Positions 1 to 8,824 are shown, counted from the stretch's first letter. The stretch is 48,741 bases of DNA from Nitrospirota bacterium (GCA_023481175.1 JAMCWM010000035.1:1-48741), one strand, 5' to 3'. A program made the numbers and translations. Notes: a model not told the origin generated them from the sequence alone.

Positions 1-127
1 AAGCATTGGAACTACTGGGAGTTTCCCTGAATATCTGAGAGTGTTGTAGTCAGACTCTGCATCCTTAAAAAAGGCGATGGACGAGAACTGCATTCATTTT
101 TCGTTGTTTTTTCTGTTGGAAGTTTAG

Positions 128-334
128 GCTAGAAGAATGCTCCAGAGGGCGATCCGGGCACAACCTCTTGATTTCAAGAACTGGAAATGGTTCCTGAGAA
201 CTTTTTATCCCGATGAATTTCTCTCGAAAGCGCTCAAGCAGGAATTCCTTGAATCCTCTTTATCAGAAGATCTGGGGGATCTTTCCGTTCTGGAATCGCT
301 TTACGAGCTTTCATCCGACAAAAGAATTTACTGA
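128..334 (+). pseudogene. 3' remnant of a third GT2-family glycosyltransferase gene
   Basis: An open frame of about 65 codons follows an in-frame TAG at 125-127. Its product contains FKNWKWFLRTFYP, which matches the C-terminal tail of the neighbouring glycosyltransferase at 368-1423 (VKNWKWFIRTYLP). The gene at 1495-2553 has an equivalent but more divergent tail. None of the catalytic GT-A part is present: no nucleotide-binding N-terminus and no DxD motif. I read it as the C-terminal end of a third tandem paralogue that lost its front. It converges on the leftward glycosyltransferase with only 33 bp between them. The first 127 bases of the window hold nothing I can recognise. It could be expressed from its internal ATG at 137, but a catalytic role is excluded by what is missing. 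Confidence 0.6.
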
Positions 335-367
335 CTTTTTTCTTCTTGAACAGGCAATAATGATCGG

Positions 368-1423
368 CTATTCGCCCGGCAACCGGAAATAAGCCGTCAG
401 CTCCTCTGGGTTGACCAACTCCCCAAGGTTTTTGGAATAAAAGGCCGGAAGGTTTAATGCCTGCAAACGCTGTTTCGGGGGCAGATAGGTCCGGATAAAC
501 CACTTCCAGTTTTTCACGTCGCCGGGCCGGTCCCGGAGGGCCCTCTTCAACAGGAAGCGGGCGGCCTCCTGTCCATCCTTCGCCTTCAGGACATCCTGGG
601 AGAGCTCTCTTGTCCATTGGGAGCGGATTTTCTGGAATCGCTGGACGGATTCCCGGTTCTTTTGGTCGTAATATTTACCAGCGAGAATGGAGAAAAAGAG
701 GTTCAGGTTGCGGGTGGCCTGGACCCAATTTGAAACATTTTCTCTTTTCTTTTTTAAAAACTCAGGAGAAGGAAGGCGAAAGGCAACCAGAGGCTCCGGA
801 ATCTCGAGGAGAGGCCCTTTTTCCCACATGCGCAGGGAAAATTCTGTGTCCTCAACAAAGCAGGGATTGAAGCGCTCGTCGAAGCCGCCAATCTCCAGAG
901 CTAGTTTCCTGGAAAACAGGCTGACCGAAGGAGCGACAGAAAGGACGGGATCTGTCAGGAATCGGGGATGGTCCCAGAAAAGAATGCGGGCCCAGTCCTG
1001 AACATCGTTGGATCTGTTGCCATTCACGATCATTTTTCCGTCGTAGGCCACGTAGTCGATCCTTCCGTGGACAATGGATGCCTCAGGGTCTTTCTCTATG
1101 ACCTCCAGCTGTTTTTCAAGACGTTGGGGATACATCTGATCGTCATCATCCAGAAGGGCGACATAGGGACCTCGTGCTTCAAGGATTCCACGATTCCGGG
1201 CAGAACTGTTTCCCTGGGTCGGCTCATGGACAACACGGATTTTGTCCGGATATTTGGTTAACCCTGTCTTTATGGCATTTCGGGTGTCTTCGGAGGCATT
1301 ATTATCCACCAAGACAATTTCGAAGTCCGTAAAGGACTGGGCCATGACAGACTCAAGGCTTTCAAGGATCAGCAAGCCGGACCGGAAGGCCGGGATGACC
1401 ACGGAAATCAAAGGATTTTTCAT
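368..1423 (-). CDS. GT2-family glycosyltransferase
   Basis: A 351-residue protein with the GT-A fold of family 2: ISVVIPAFRS near residue 6, VLVDNNAS near 37, NSSARNRGI near 72 and the metal/nucleotide-sugar motif LLDDDD at about 90-95. FVEDTEFSLRM near 190 supplies the usual acidic acceptor-site residues. No membrane segment is visible, so it probably acts at the cytoplasmic face, adding a sugar to a surface glycan or lipid carrier. The last 80 residues (ARFLLKRAL..NWKWFIRTYLP) form a tail shared with the two neighbouring paralogues. It is divergent from the next gene, with 71 bp between the two starts. Family assignment is firm; donor and acceptor sugars cannot be read from the sequence. 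Confidence 0.9.
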   Translation of the reverse strand: MKNPLISVVIPAFRSGLLILESLESVMAQSFTDFEIVLVDNNASEDTRNAIKTGLTKYPDKIRVVHEPTQGNSSARNRGILEARGPYVALLDDDDQMYPQRLEKQLEVIEKDPEASIVHGRIDYVAYDGKMIVNGNRSNDVQDWARILFWDHPRFLTDPVLSVAPSVSLFSRKLALEIGGFDERFNPCFVEDTEFSLRMWEKGPLLEIPEPLVAFRLPSPEFLKKKRENVSNWVQATRNLNLFFSILAGKYYDQKNRESVQRFQKIRSQWTRELSQDVLKAKDGQEAARFLLKRALRDRPGDVKNWKWFIRTYLPPKQRLQALNLPAFYSKNLGELVNPEELTAYFRLPGE

Positions 1424-1494
1424 GAATGGCGATCACTTTCCTGGGAAGTATTGTTTGGGTTCCGACTTGAAAAGATTCTTATCAGGGCGGCTTC

Positions 1495-2553
1495 ATGAAT
1501 AGCCCTCTTGTTTCTGTCGTGATTCCATTCACGCGTTACGAATCGGAGTTTCACGAAGCCCTTTCTTCAGTATTTTCTCAGGAAAGCGAAAACTTCGAGG
1601 TCGTTCTCGTCGACAACCACTCAACCCCAAACTCCCGAATGATCGCTGAATCCTGGCGTATCCGTTATCCCGATTATATCCGGATCGTCAGGGAAGAAAT
1701 AAAGGGAGCGGTTTCTGCCCGCAACCGGGGCATCCTGGAAAGTCGCGGAGAGTTTATAGCCCTCCTGGACAGCGACGACCGAATGAAGCCGGACCGCTTG
1801 AAGGTGCAGCTGGAAGAGATCCGGAAAGATGACGACATCGTTCTGGTCGGTTCCTGGTATGATGAGATATCTCCTGACGGGAAGTTCACACTCCGGACTG
1901 ATACGAAACCCGCTATCCCGCGCTGGTGGACCATCCTCTTTGGAGCGGATCCCGTAGTCCGGGGCAACCCGTTTTATGAACCCCAGACTTCGACTTTTTT
2001 CTTCCGTTCGTCTGTTGCCCGGAAAGTCGGAATGTTCGACCGGAGGTTCGACCCCTTCTGGCTTGAGGATACCGACTTCGTCTTCCGGATGTCCCAGGCC
2101 GGAAAGATCAAAATCGTTCCGCGGTCCCTTGTCGAATACCGGACCCATCCGCAGTCGGACAGTCTTCGTCGCATCTTTGACTTCGGACTGATCCGCAAAC
2201 ACGACCTGTTTTTCTCTATTCTGCGTGACAAGTATTACCGGGAAGAGAATAAAAAATCCCGAAAGGCCTTTGCAAAGCTCCAGTCCCGATGGATGCGGGA
2301 AACGGGGGCCAAACTTCTGGCCATGAGAAAGGGGGAGGAGCTCGGAAAATTTCTGATCTCAAAGGCCCTGTCCCGGAACCCGCTTGATTTCCAGAGCCTC
2401 GAGGCCTTTGTCCGGATCCGTCTCCCCCGTCGCTTTTATCCCCGGGCCTTCGGCATCCGGAGTTCCGTGGATTTTCCGCTTCCTCCCGAAGTCGACAGGG
2501 AGTGGGTCGATTCCCTCTTTTCCCTGGACAAAAAAAAACCGTCCGTATCCTGA
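1495..2553 (+). CDS. GT2-family glycosyltransferase, paralogue of the upstream gene
   Basis: A 352-residue GT-A family 2 enzyme with the same domain order as its divergent neighbour: VSVVIPFTRY at the N-terminus, VLVDNHS near 38, SARNRGILESRG near 74, LLDSDD (the DxD motif) at 90-95 and WLEDTDFVFRM near 190. It shares the C-terminal tail type (KFLISKALSRNPLDFQ) with the paralogue and the remnant at 128-334, so the three probably arose by local duplication and then diverged. The ATG at 1495 follows an AGGGCGG stretch that can act as a ribosome site. No transmembrane helix is seen. A role in exopolysaccharide or LPS assembly is likely; the exact sugar is unknown. Confidence 0.9.
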   Translation: MNSPLVSVVIPFTRYESEFHEALSSVFSQESENFEVVLVDNHSTPNSRMIAESWRIRYPDYIRIVREEIKGAVSARNRGILESRGEFIALLDSDDRMKPDRLKVQLEEIRKDDDIVLVGSWYDEISPDGKFTLRTDTKPAIPRWWTILFGADPVVRGNPFYEPQTSTFFFRSSVARKVGMFDRRFDPFWLEDTDFVFRMSQAGKIKIVPRSLVEYRTHPQSDSLRRIFDFGLIRKHDLFFSILRDKYYREENKKSRKAFAKLQSRWMRETGAKLLAMRKGEELGKFLISKALSRNPLDFQSLEAFVRIRLPRRFYPRAFGIRSSVDFPLPPEVDREWVDSLFSLDKKKPSVS

Positions 2554-2595
2554 CCCGTCTCGGCCGATGAGCTTCCGCAGAAGGAAACCCTTCGC

Positions 2596-3708
2596 TCAGG
2601 GCCTCTGCCGGCAGAGCCTTCCCTGACTCAAGGCGCCAAGGCCTGTGACCTCAAGGTACCCCTTTCCGTTTTCCAGAGACGGGGTCTTTCCGATCTTTAT
2701 CCGTGACGCCCCCTCCCAGTAGGTGACCGCTCCCTTGAGCAACTGATCTTCGATCATGGGGCGGACCCTGACGACCAATGCGTTGTCCACAAGAAACTCC
2801 AGTCGTCCGGGAGAAAGGCACCGCCCCTCCTTCCCCGAGGTCAACTTAACCCCATTGGTCCGTCTGACCCTCCATGCGCCGGCGTCTCTTTCCAGCACCG
2901 TCGCCCTGTGGAAGGGAGAAAGGCGGGCTCCCCGGTCCAGCATCTGGTAGAGCATGATCCCGCGGGTATTTTCCTTGTTCCACCCCCAGACCCAGATCCA
3001 CCCGATCTGGTCTTTATTCATGGTATGAAACATCCATTCGTGGTCGAACCAGCACTGGCCGTGGACAGACTCGGTCTTCCGGGCCCCGTCGGGACGGACG
3101 ACAGTCCGGGTGCCGGCGATCGTGACAAGCGGGTAGGAGTAGTAGTAGGCCCAGTCGGTAGGGTGGGGTCCGGTAAAGAATTTCCTGCGGGCGGCATGCC
3201 AGACGGGGGGAGACTGGGGAATGAGCCGGAGGTCGTAGCTCTGGTTCCCCACTCGGAAGACCAGACGAAGGAAGGGGGCGTCCGGGGCGGGATGGTCGAG
3301 GCGGTTTCGTCCGATCCGGACCGAAAAGGGGGGGGCCTGGGCCAGAACCGAGCGGGAGAAGCCCCGCCGTTCCCGCTCGGTCGAAAGAAAGGTTTTGTTG
3401 TCGAGGTCCGAGAGGGCGCCGTGAAAGCCGAAAATCTCCCGGGGAGCCCAGGGACTTTGAGAAGAAGGAGAACCGGAAAAGCCGGGGCTTTGGTTCGCCA
3501 TCCGGAAGAAGGTCGCCTGGAAACCGAAATGCCGTCCTTTTTCCGAGGACAGGAACCCCGTCATGTACCACCATTCGATGGGAATGTCCGGGTGGGGGCG
3601 AAGATGGGCCCAGAGGGCGGACGGGGGAGGAGTCGCATGGAGCTTTGCCGGAAGAAGACCCAGGAGGAGCGGGAGGGACAGAAGGATCCACCGGAGGCGG
3701 GCGATCAC
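2596..3708 (-). CDS. AttH/CrtC-like secreted protein (lipocalin-type hydratase fold)
   Basis: I place the start at GTG 3708-3706, which overlaps the permease stop as GTGA and has GGGGGAAAGG just upstream. This gives 370 residues. The start VIARLRWILLSLPLLLGLLPAKLHA is a clear signal peptide, so the protein is exported. The mature part has the AttH/carotenoid 1,2-hydratase (CrtC) family hallmarks: IEWWYMTGFL near residue 45, FGFQATFFR near 60, FHGALSDL, then GQCWFDHEW and GWIWVWGWN in the second half. In other bacteria this family is found beside an ABC ATPase and a large FtsX permease (attEFGH-like), exactly as here. Carotenoid hydration is unlikely, since no carotenoid genes are present. A lipid-handling role with the transporter is the better inference. 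Confidence 0.8.
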   Translation of the reverse strand: MIARLRWILLSLPLLLGLLPAKLHATPPPSALWAHLRPHPDIPIEWWYMTGFLSSEKGRHFGFQATFFRMANQSPGFSGSPSSQSPWAPREIFGFHGALSDLDNKTFLSTERERRGFSRSVLAQAPPFSVRIGRNRLDHPAPDAPFLRLVFRVGNQSYDLRLIPQSPPVWHAARRKFFTGPHPTDWAYYYSYPLVTIAGTRTVVRPDGARKTESVHGQCWFDHEWMFHTMNKDQIGWIWVWGWNKENTRGIMLYQMLDRGARLSPFHRATVLERDAGAWRVRRTNGVKLTSGKEGRCLSPGRLEFLVDNALVVRVRPMIEDQLLKGAVTYWEGASRIKIGKTPSLENGKGYLEVTGLGALSQGRLCRQRP

Positions 3709-6266
3709 AGCCTTTCCCCCGCCAGAGTTTGGTCGCGCTTCAGAAGAAGGGCCGGGGCAAAAAGGGAGAGAAGGGAGGCGGCAAAAAGAAGGGTGCACAG
3801 AAGAAGGATGTCCTTCGCGGGGAGATCCCAGAGAATGGTCCATCCGAAGGCCTCCCGGTTGATGACGAAGACGATGATGGCTCCCACGGCGAGTCCCAGG
3901 AGAACGCCCAGGAGGATCCCCCACAGGACGATCAGGGCGGTTTCGAGGAGAAGCATGAGGAGCTTTTCCCGGGTGAGAAGGCCCAGGTACCGGTAGAGGG
4001 CGAACTCCTTTCTGCGTTCGTAGAGAAGGAGAACGAGGGAGTTCGAGACCCCGAAGATGGAGACGACGATGGCGATGAAAAGCAGGGCGTAGGTCACCGA
4101 GAAGGACTGGTGGAAGACCTCGAGGATCCGGTCCCGCAGGCCATTCTGGGAGCGGATCAGGAGATGGATGTCGGGGGGGAGGGACTGGGTCAGCTCCGCA
4201 ACGAACCCTGTCACCCGACCGGGATCCTTCAGAAAGACCGAGAGATTGGAGGGGGCGGTCCTCCCCTGCTCGATCGCGAGACGGTCATAAGGAAGCAGGA
4301 GGATCCCCTCGATCGTGGAGTAGTCCCGGTAGACCCCCAGGATCTTTCGTGTCACGGAGCCCTCTCGGGTGGGATAGGTGACCGCATCCCCCACCCCCTT
4401 GCCGAAGCGGTTGGCGAAGGGTTCGGAGACCAGGACGCCCTTGCCCGCCATGAAGTCCGCGAGCACCGTCCCCGAGTCTTCGGACCCGACCAGGGGGAGA
4501 GGCGTATTTTGATAGAAGCGGTCGAGGTCGGAGTAGGCGAGGTAGGCGGGTTTGCCGGCGACGGTCGCCGAAAGGAGGGTGTAGCGGGCGACCCGATCGA
4601 CCGTCGGGTCGCGGGAAATCCTCCCGTACAAGGCATTCGAAAGGGTTTCGGAACAGTAGGAGGAGAGGCAGGTGGCCGGCTTGATGTAGACGTCGGCCTT
4701 GAGGTTCTGGGCGATCCAGAGATTCAGGGTCTTCTCGAAGGAGGAGATCATGACCACGATGCCGATGACCATGCCGAGGCTCGCCATTACGCCCGAGATC
4801 GCGATCCGCGTGCGGCTGATGGTGGCGGTGAATGCCGACAGGGAGAGCGAAAGAACCGGGTTCGGAAGCCGGGCGGAGATCCCCCGGAACAGGGGGGCCA
4901 GGGCGCCCAGAAGGGCCGGAATGAGAAAGCTCCCCGAAAAGACGGCGAAGAGGGCCGAAGCATAGCCTCCCCAGGGGAAGCGGTGAATGGCGGGAAGATG
5001 CGTCAGTGACCAGGAAAGAAGGCCGAAGAAGACGAAGAGAGCCCAATAGGTCCGTTGCCGTGAGAAGGAGGCCTCCTCCTCCCGGGTGCGAGAGAGGCCG
5101 AGGACCGGAGGGATCCGGGTCGCCTCCCGGATGGGGGCGGCGATGGCGACCAGAGAGACCCCCACGGAAAAGAGAAGGGCCAGGAGGTCCTCGCCCAGGG
5201 AAGAGCCGACCGGCAGAAGGTGCGGAGGGAGGAACATCGTGGCGATGGTCCGCTGGACCGCCTGGAGCGTCACCCGGGCCAGGATCTGTCCCCAGAGGAG
5301 CCCGAACAGGCCGCCCAGAAGTCCGAACCAGGCCGCCTCGAAGGCCAGAAGAAGACGGATTTCCCGGGCGGTCGCCCCGAGGAGGCGAAGCGTCGCGATC
5401 TCGGATCTTCGCCGGACCACAAAGAGAAGGAGGGTGTTCCCGATCAGAAAATAGGCCACCAGGAAGGCGACCAGGGAGAGGGCCATGAGATTCGACCGGT
5501 AGGCCGAGAGCATCGCGTCGTACTGGCTTTTCCGGGCCTTCCGGGAGAGGACCAGAAGGGTCTTTCCGAAATCGTGCCGGAGGGAGGCGGCCAGGGTCGC
5601 GACCAGTTTCGGGTTCGGCTTCTGCCCGGGCGGACCGTCCCAGAGGAGGTCGATCCGGGTGAGCTTTCCGTTTTTCCCGAAGAGGCTCTGGGCCCAGGAG
5701 AGATCGACGAGAAAGGTGTTCCGGGGAAGCATGCGGGAGCGGATCGTGTCGGGAATCTCGCCCAGGATCCGGAGGGGGACGGCGGCCGTCCCGTAGGCCA
5801 CCGAAATCTTTTCCCCCTTTTTGAGATGCCAGAGAGAGAGGGTCCGGGGAGGGAGATAGACTCCTCCCCGGACCCCCAGGATCTCCCGGTCCTTCTTTCC
5901 CGGGGGGCGGTCGGCGTTTTCGAGAAAGTCGAGCCCCTTCAGCAGGAAGGTCTGGCCCCGGGAGACGACCGTAAGCTCGAGAAGGGGGGAGATCCGGAAG
6001 GGAAGGGGCCCCAGATCCCCTTCGAGACGGTCGATGGTCCGGTCCGGAAAAAAGGTGCCGGAAGGAGCGACCAGGGAGAGGACGGAGGGGTCCCGGACGT
6101 GGTTGATGGCGTTCTTGAAGGAGAGAAGGGAGCTCCGGTCGGCCTGGACGATGGCCAGCACGATCGCCGTTCCCAGCGAGATCCCGAAGAGGGTCAGAAG
6201 GGTGGCGAACGGCGTCCGGCGGAGGTTCCGGAAGGAATAGGAAAGAAAGAAGAGGAGGGAGGACAC
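3705..6266 (-). CDS. ABC transporter permease, FtsX/MacB type, two FtsX domains
   Basis: An 853-residue inner-membrane protein. After an N-terminal helix (TPFATLLTLFGISLGTAIVLAI) comes a periplasmic domain of about 200 residues, then a three-helix FtsX domain starting at LIGNTLLLFVVRRRSEIATLRLLGA. A second N-terminal-type helix and periplasmic domain follow (VMASLGMVIGIVVMI), and a final FtsX domain carries ALLFIAIVVSIFGVSNSLVL and YERRKEFALYRYLG. This double layout is that of the large permeases that work with LolD/MacB-type ATPases on lipids or lipoproteins, using ATP for mechanical work across the periplasm rather than classic transport. It starts 6 bp after the ATPase stop and overlaps the AttH-like gene by 4 bp, so the three are one operon. 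Confidence 0.88.
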   Translation of the reverse strand: MSSLLFFLSYSFRNLRRTPFATLLTLFGISLGTAIVLAIVQADRSSLLSFKNAINHVRDPSVLSLVAPSGTFFPDRTIDRLEGDLGPLPFRISPLLELTVVSRGQTFLLKGLDFLENADRPPGKKDREILGVRGGVYLPPRTLSLWHLKKGEKISVAYGTAAVPLRILGEIPDTIRSRMLPRNTFLVDLSWAQSLFGKNGKLTRIDLLWDGPPGQKPNPKLVATLAASLRHDFGKTLLVLSRKARKSQYDAMLSAYRSNLMALSLVAFLVAYFLIGNTLLLFVVRRRSEIATLRLLGATAREIRLLLAFEAAWFGLLGGLFGLLWGQILARVTLQAVQRTIATMFLPPHLLPVGSSLGEDLLALLFSVGVSLVAIAAPIREATRIPPVLGLSRTREEEASFSRQRTYWALFVFFGLLSWSLTHLPAIHRFPWGGYASALFAVFSGSFLIPALLGALAPLFRGISARLPNPVLSLSLSAFTATISRTRIAISGVMASLGMVIGIVVMISSFEKTLNLWIAQNLKADVYIKPATCLSSYCSETLSNALYGRISRDPTVDRVARYTLLSATVAGKPAYLAYSDLDRFYQNTPLPLVGSEDSGTVLADFMAGKGVLVSEPFANRFGKGVGDAVTYPTREGSVTRKILGVYRDYSTIEGILLLPYDRLAIEQGRTAPSNLSVFLKDPGRVTGFVAELTQSLPPDIHLLIRSQNGLRDRILEVFHQSFSVTYALLFIAIVVSIFGVSNSLVLLLYERRKEFALYRYLGLLTREKLLMLLLETALIVLWGILLGVLLGLAVGAIIVFVINREAFGWTILWDLPAKDILLLCTLLFAASLLSLFAPALLLKRDQTLAGERL

Positions 6267-6272
6267 GGGATC

Positions 6273-6953
6273 CTAGGACCCGGGAGGGGGAACGAACTGG
6301 CCGTCCCGGAGATGGAGAATGCGGGCCCCGTACCGGGCCGCCTCGAGGCTGTGGGTGCTCATCACGATGGTCGGACGGAATTCCTTGTGGAGGAGGGTCA
6401 GGAGTTCGAGGACCTTCCGCCCGGTCAGATGGTCGAGCGCCCCGGTCGGCTCGTCGGCCAGGAGGAGCCGGGGACGGTGGATCAGGGCACGGGCCACCGC
6501 CACCCTCTGCTGCTCGCCGCCCGAAAGCTGGGAGGGGAACTTGTGGAGCTTGTCGTGGAGGCCGACCTCCCGAAGGAGCGACAGGACCGCCTCCCGATCG
6601 TGACGGCCGTTCAGGCGGGCGGGAAGGGCGACGTTTTCATAGACGGTGAGGAAGGGGAAGAGATTGTAGTTCTGGAAGACGAATCCCATCTCGCGACGGC
6701 GGACGAGGGTTTTTTCTTCGTCGTCCAGGGCGCCCCAGGAGCGGTCTTCCAGAAAAAGCTCCCCCGAGTCGAAGGGATCGATGCCGGCGAGGATGTTGAG
6801 CAGGGTGGATTTCCCGGAGCCCGAGTCGCCCATGATGACCACCCATTCCCCGGCGGCGATCTCGAAGGAGAGATGCCGGAGGACGGTCTGGGAGGGGCCG
6901 CCGGGGGGGCCGTAGGTCTTGACGAGGTCCGAACAGCGAAGGGCGATCCCCAT
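6273..6953 (-). CDS. ABC transporter ATP-binding protein, LolD/MacB family
   Basis: A complete 226-residue nucleotide-binding domain. Walker A is GDSGSGKST (42-50), the Q-loop is in VFQNYNLFP near 92, the signature is LSGGEQQR (143-150) and Walker B is LLLADEPTGALD (163-174); the H-loop is in MSTHSLEAA. The DEPTGALD form and the length are typical of ATPases that serve MacB/LolCE/FtsX permeases. Its ATG overlaps the TGA of the upstream dehydrogenase by one base (TGATG), so translation is coupled, and the permease follows 6 bp later. It should power the permease at the cytoplasmic face. The substrate is not evident; the AttH-like partner suggests a lipid or lipoprotein. Confidence 0.92.
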   Translation of the reverse strand: MGIALRCSDLVKTYGPPGGPSQTVLRHLSFEIAAGEWVVIMGDSGSGKSTLLNILAGIDPFDSGELFLEDRSWGALDDEEKTLVRRREMGFVFQNYNLFPFLTVYENVALPARLNGRHDREAVLSLLREVGLHDKLHKFPSQLSGGEQQRVAVARALIHRPRLLLADEPTGALDHLTGRKVLELLTLLHKEFRPTIVMSTHSLEAARYGARILHLRDGQFVPPPGS

Positions 6954-7861
6954 CAGGATCCTTCGGCGTCTTTTTTAAGAAGGTCGTGGATGACCGAAAG
7001 ATCGCTCTCTCCCTGTCCCTTGGTGACGATCCGATGATAAAGAGAACGGGCCTGGGAGAGTGTTCCGGGAATGGCCTGACTCCCCTTCAGAAGCTCCGAC
7101 AGGAGGAGATCCAGATCCTTTTTCATGAGTCCGGCCGAAAAGGCTTTCCGGTAATCCTGGTTCAGGAGATTGTTGATTTTGATCCGGTAGAAGGGGGTGG
7201 CCAAGGGACTCTCCAGAAGTGCATCGGCCAGAGTATTCCGTTCGAGGCCCAGCGCGTCCCCTACGAGAAAGGTTTCCGAGAGGCTTTGCATGTGGGCGGC
7301 CAGAAGGAAATTGACGGCAAGTTTGGCGGCCATTCCCGATCCGGCCGATCCGAACCAGCGGAGGCTCTTTCCCAATACCCCCATTGGTCCGGCGATCAGG
7401 GAACGAAACGTTTCGTCTCCGCCGGCCAAAAGCAGAAGTTCTCCGCGCTCGGCGGGGACAACCGATCCTGAAACCGGAATGTCGAAGTACAGGACTCCCC
7501 GGTCCTGGCACCAAACGGATTCCTGCCTCGCCTCCTCGGGGGATTCGGTCGACATGTTGATCAGGATCTGCCCGGACTTGAGCGCTGAAAGCATGCCTTT
7601 TTCGCCCGTTAAGACCTCTCGCGTTGCCGGTCCGTCCCGGAGCATGACGATAATGAGATCGGCATTTCCGATGGTGTCGGAGGGGGTGGCGAAGACCTGA
7701 AAGGGGAGGGAGAAATGGCTTTCGCGCCGGGTTCGATTGTAGCCCGTGAGACTGTAACCCGCCCGGGAGAGTCTTGCGGCCATGGGAAGCCCCATCGAGC
7801 CAAGGCCGATCCAGGCAATGCGGGAACCCGGGGTCAGGGGAGAGCGTGAGACGAAGGACAA
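6953..7861 (-). CDS. 3-hydroxyisobutyrate dehydrogenase-like NAD(P)-dependent oxidoreductase
   Basis: A 302-residue beta-hydroxyacid dehydrogenase. The Rossmann motif IGLGSMGLPMAARL (18-31) binds the dinucleotide, DIPVSGSVVPAERGEL (127-142) is the family substrate motif and GSGMAAKLAVNF places the catalytic lysine at K180. The family oxidises 3-hydroxyisobutyrate, tartronate semialdehyde, 6-phosphogluconate or succinic-semialdehyde-type substrates; I cannot tell which. The best start is a TTG at 7861 with GGAG about six bases upstream, because no ATG or GTG lies between it and the Rossmann fold. It is the first gene of the leftward operon and overlaps the ATPase start by one base. A metabolic link to the exporter is unclear. 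Confidence 0.85.
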   Translation of the reverse strand: MSFVSRSPLTPGSRIAWIGLGSMGLPMAARLSRAGYSLTGYNRTRRESHFSLPFQVFATPSDTIGNADLIIVMLRDGPATREVLTGEKGMLSALKSGQILINMSTESPEEARQESVWCQDRGVLYFDIPVSGSVVPAERGELLLLAGGDETFRSLIAGPMGVLGKSLRWFGSAGSGMAAKLAVNFLLAAHMQSLSETFLVGDALGLERNTLADALLESPLATPFYRIKINNLLNQDYRKAFSAGLMKKDLDLLLSELLKGSQAIPGTLSQARSLYHRIVTKGQGESDLSVIHDLLKKDAEGS

Positions 7862-7999
7862 TGGGGGACTCCGATTTGAAACAGGGTCGATACGAGAGGG
7901 AGTGCGGTCCTGTCTGTGAATCGTAGCATCGGGAGAGAATCTTTCGCAATCGAACGAACGAAAATTCGTGTCTTTTCGCGAAATCGGAGGAAAGTTTTT

Positions 8000-8060
8000 T
8001 TGACTTTCATTCCTTTGGAATATATGGTTACACTAACCATTTCTAGTCAGACCAGACTAG
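8000..8060 (+). promoter_or_regulatory. Promoter and operator-like inverted repeats of the Phd/VapC locus
   Basis: A -35-like TTGACT lies at 8000-8005 and a -10-like TATATG/TATGGT at 8021-8028. Overlapping the -10 is a perfect inverted repeat, ATGGTTA-CAC-TAACCAT (8024-8040), followed by a second one, CTAGTC-N6-GACTAG (8043-8060). Phd-type antitoxins repress their own promoter by binding such palindromes, so these are the likely operators. The promoter assignment is by eye only. Confidence 0.5.
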
Positions 8061-8098
8061 GTTTTTTGAGAACTTCGATAATGAGTTTGGGGGAGGTC

Positions 8099-8347
8099 AT
8101 GAAGACGGTCAATATCCTTGAAGCCAAATCGACGCTTTCCAAATTGGTTGAATCGGTTGAGACGGGAAAGGAAAAGGAAATTGTCATCGCGCGGAACGGA
8201 CGACCGGTCGCGAGGCTGACAAAGATCGATCTGTCATCCACATCCTTGCGTATCGGGATTGCCAAGGGAGTGTTTGCCGTTCCGGAATCGATCGACAATG
8301 ATAATGACGCAATCGCTTCCCTTTTTCATGAAAAAGAGGGGAAATGA
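8099..8347 (+). CDS. Phd/YefM-family antitoxin
   Basis: An 82-residue protein beginning MKTVNILEAKSTLSKLVESV, the typical N-terminus of Phd/YefM antitoxins (DNA-binding dimer), followed by KEIVIARNGRPVARLTKI and a C-terminal toxin-neutralising tail (GIAKGVFAVPESID). I chose the ATG at 8099 because it matches the family's start; an in-frame ATG at 8081 would add six residues, and GGGGGAGG at 8089-8096 sits rather close to 8099. Its stop overlaps the PIN-toxin start as ATGA, the normal arrangement for coupled expression. The antitoxin frame is intact although its toxin is broken, so it may persist as an autorepressor or as a neutraliser of related toxins. Confidence 0.85.
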   Translation: MKTVNILEAKSTLSKLVESVETGKEKEIVIARNGRPVARLTKIDLSSTSLRIGIAKGVFAVPESIDNDNDAIASLFHEKEGK

Positions 8348-8728
8348 AACTTCTTCTCGATACGCATGTCTCTCTAGGCCATTACGGATGATCCACGACT
8401 GCCTTCAAGAGCCCGGGCGTTGATCGTGGACCCGAAAAACATCATTTTTGTCAGTGTTGCAAGTGTTTGGGAAATCAGTATTAAACGGACAGTTAACAGC
8501 GGGAGAATGCCGATTTCCGGGGTAGAGGCAGTTCAATTTTTTCAGAATGCCGGTTATCGACTTCTCGATATCTCTCCGGAGCATGCGGCAAGGGTCGAAA
8601 GCCTCCCTCCCTTCCACAATGATCCTTTTGACCGGATGATAGTGGCCCAATTCCTGATCGAACCTCTTGTTCTGATGACAAATGACAAAATGTTGTCTCG
8701 TTACAGCGACGCCATCATTTTTCTGTGA
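8344..8728 (+). pseudogene. VapC-type PIN-domain toxin, frameshifted and nonsense-mutated
   Basis: Translation from ATG 8344 gives MKLLLDTHV and then leaves frame and stops. The rest of a PIN ribonuclease continues in another frame from 8378 (AITDDPRLPSRARALIVDP), with WEISIK, DPFDRMIVAQ and TNDKML supplying the other acidic residues of the catalytic quartet. Between V and A the family expects L-L-W. Here only four bases (TCTC) precede a TAG at 8375-8377 where TGG is expected, so there is both a net 2-bp loss and a nonsense change. The first catalytic aspartate is thus separated from the rest and the toxin should be dead. It ends about 100 bp from the convergent Fic gene. Confidence 0.85.
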
Positions 8729-8824
8729 AAAACTTCCATCGGCGGGAAAAAGATCTTCTGGAGTTGGGTCCGGAGGGGTTTTGCCCGGAAGTCTGAATAG
8801 ATATAAAACAGGAATCGGATCGAC

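Noticed and set aside
2603..2621. The CTCTGCCGGCAGAG palindrome as a terminator of the glycosyltransferase gene
   Set aside because: It lies inside the coding end of the AttH-like gene and no T tract follows in either direction.
5220..7037. A rightward open frame of about 600 codons opposite the ABC transporter genes
   Set aside because: It is a mirror of codon bias on the other strand: low complexity (Glu, Gly, Arg), no ribosome site and no domain.
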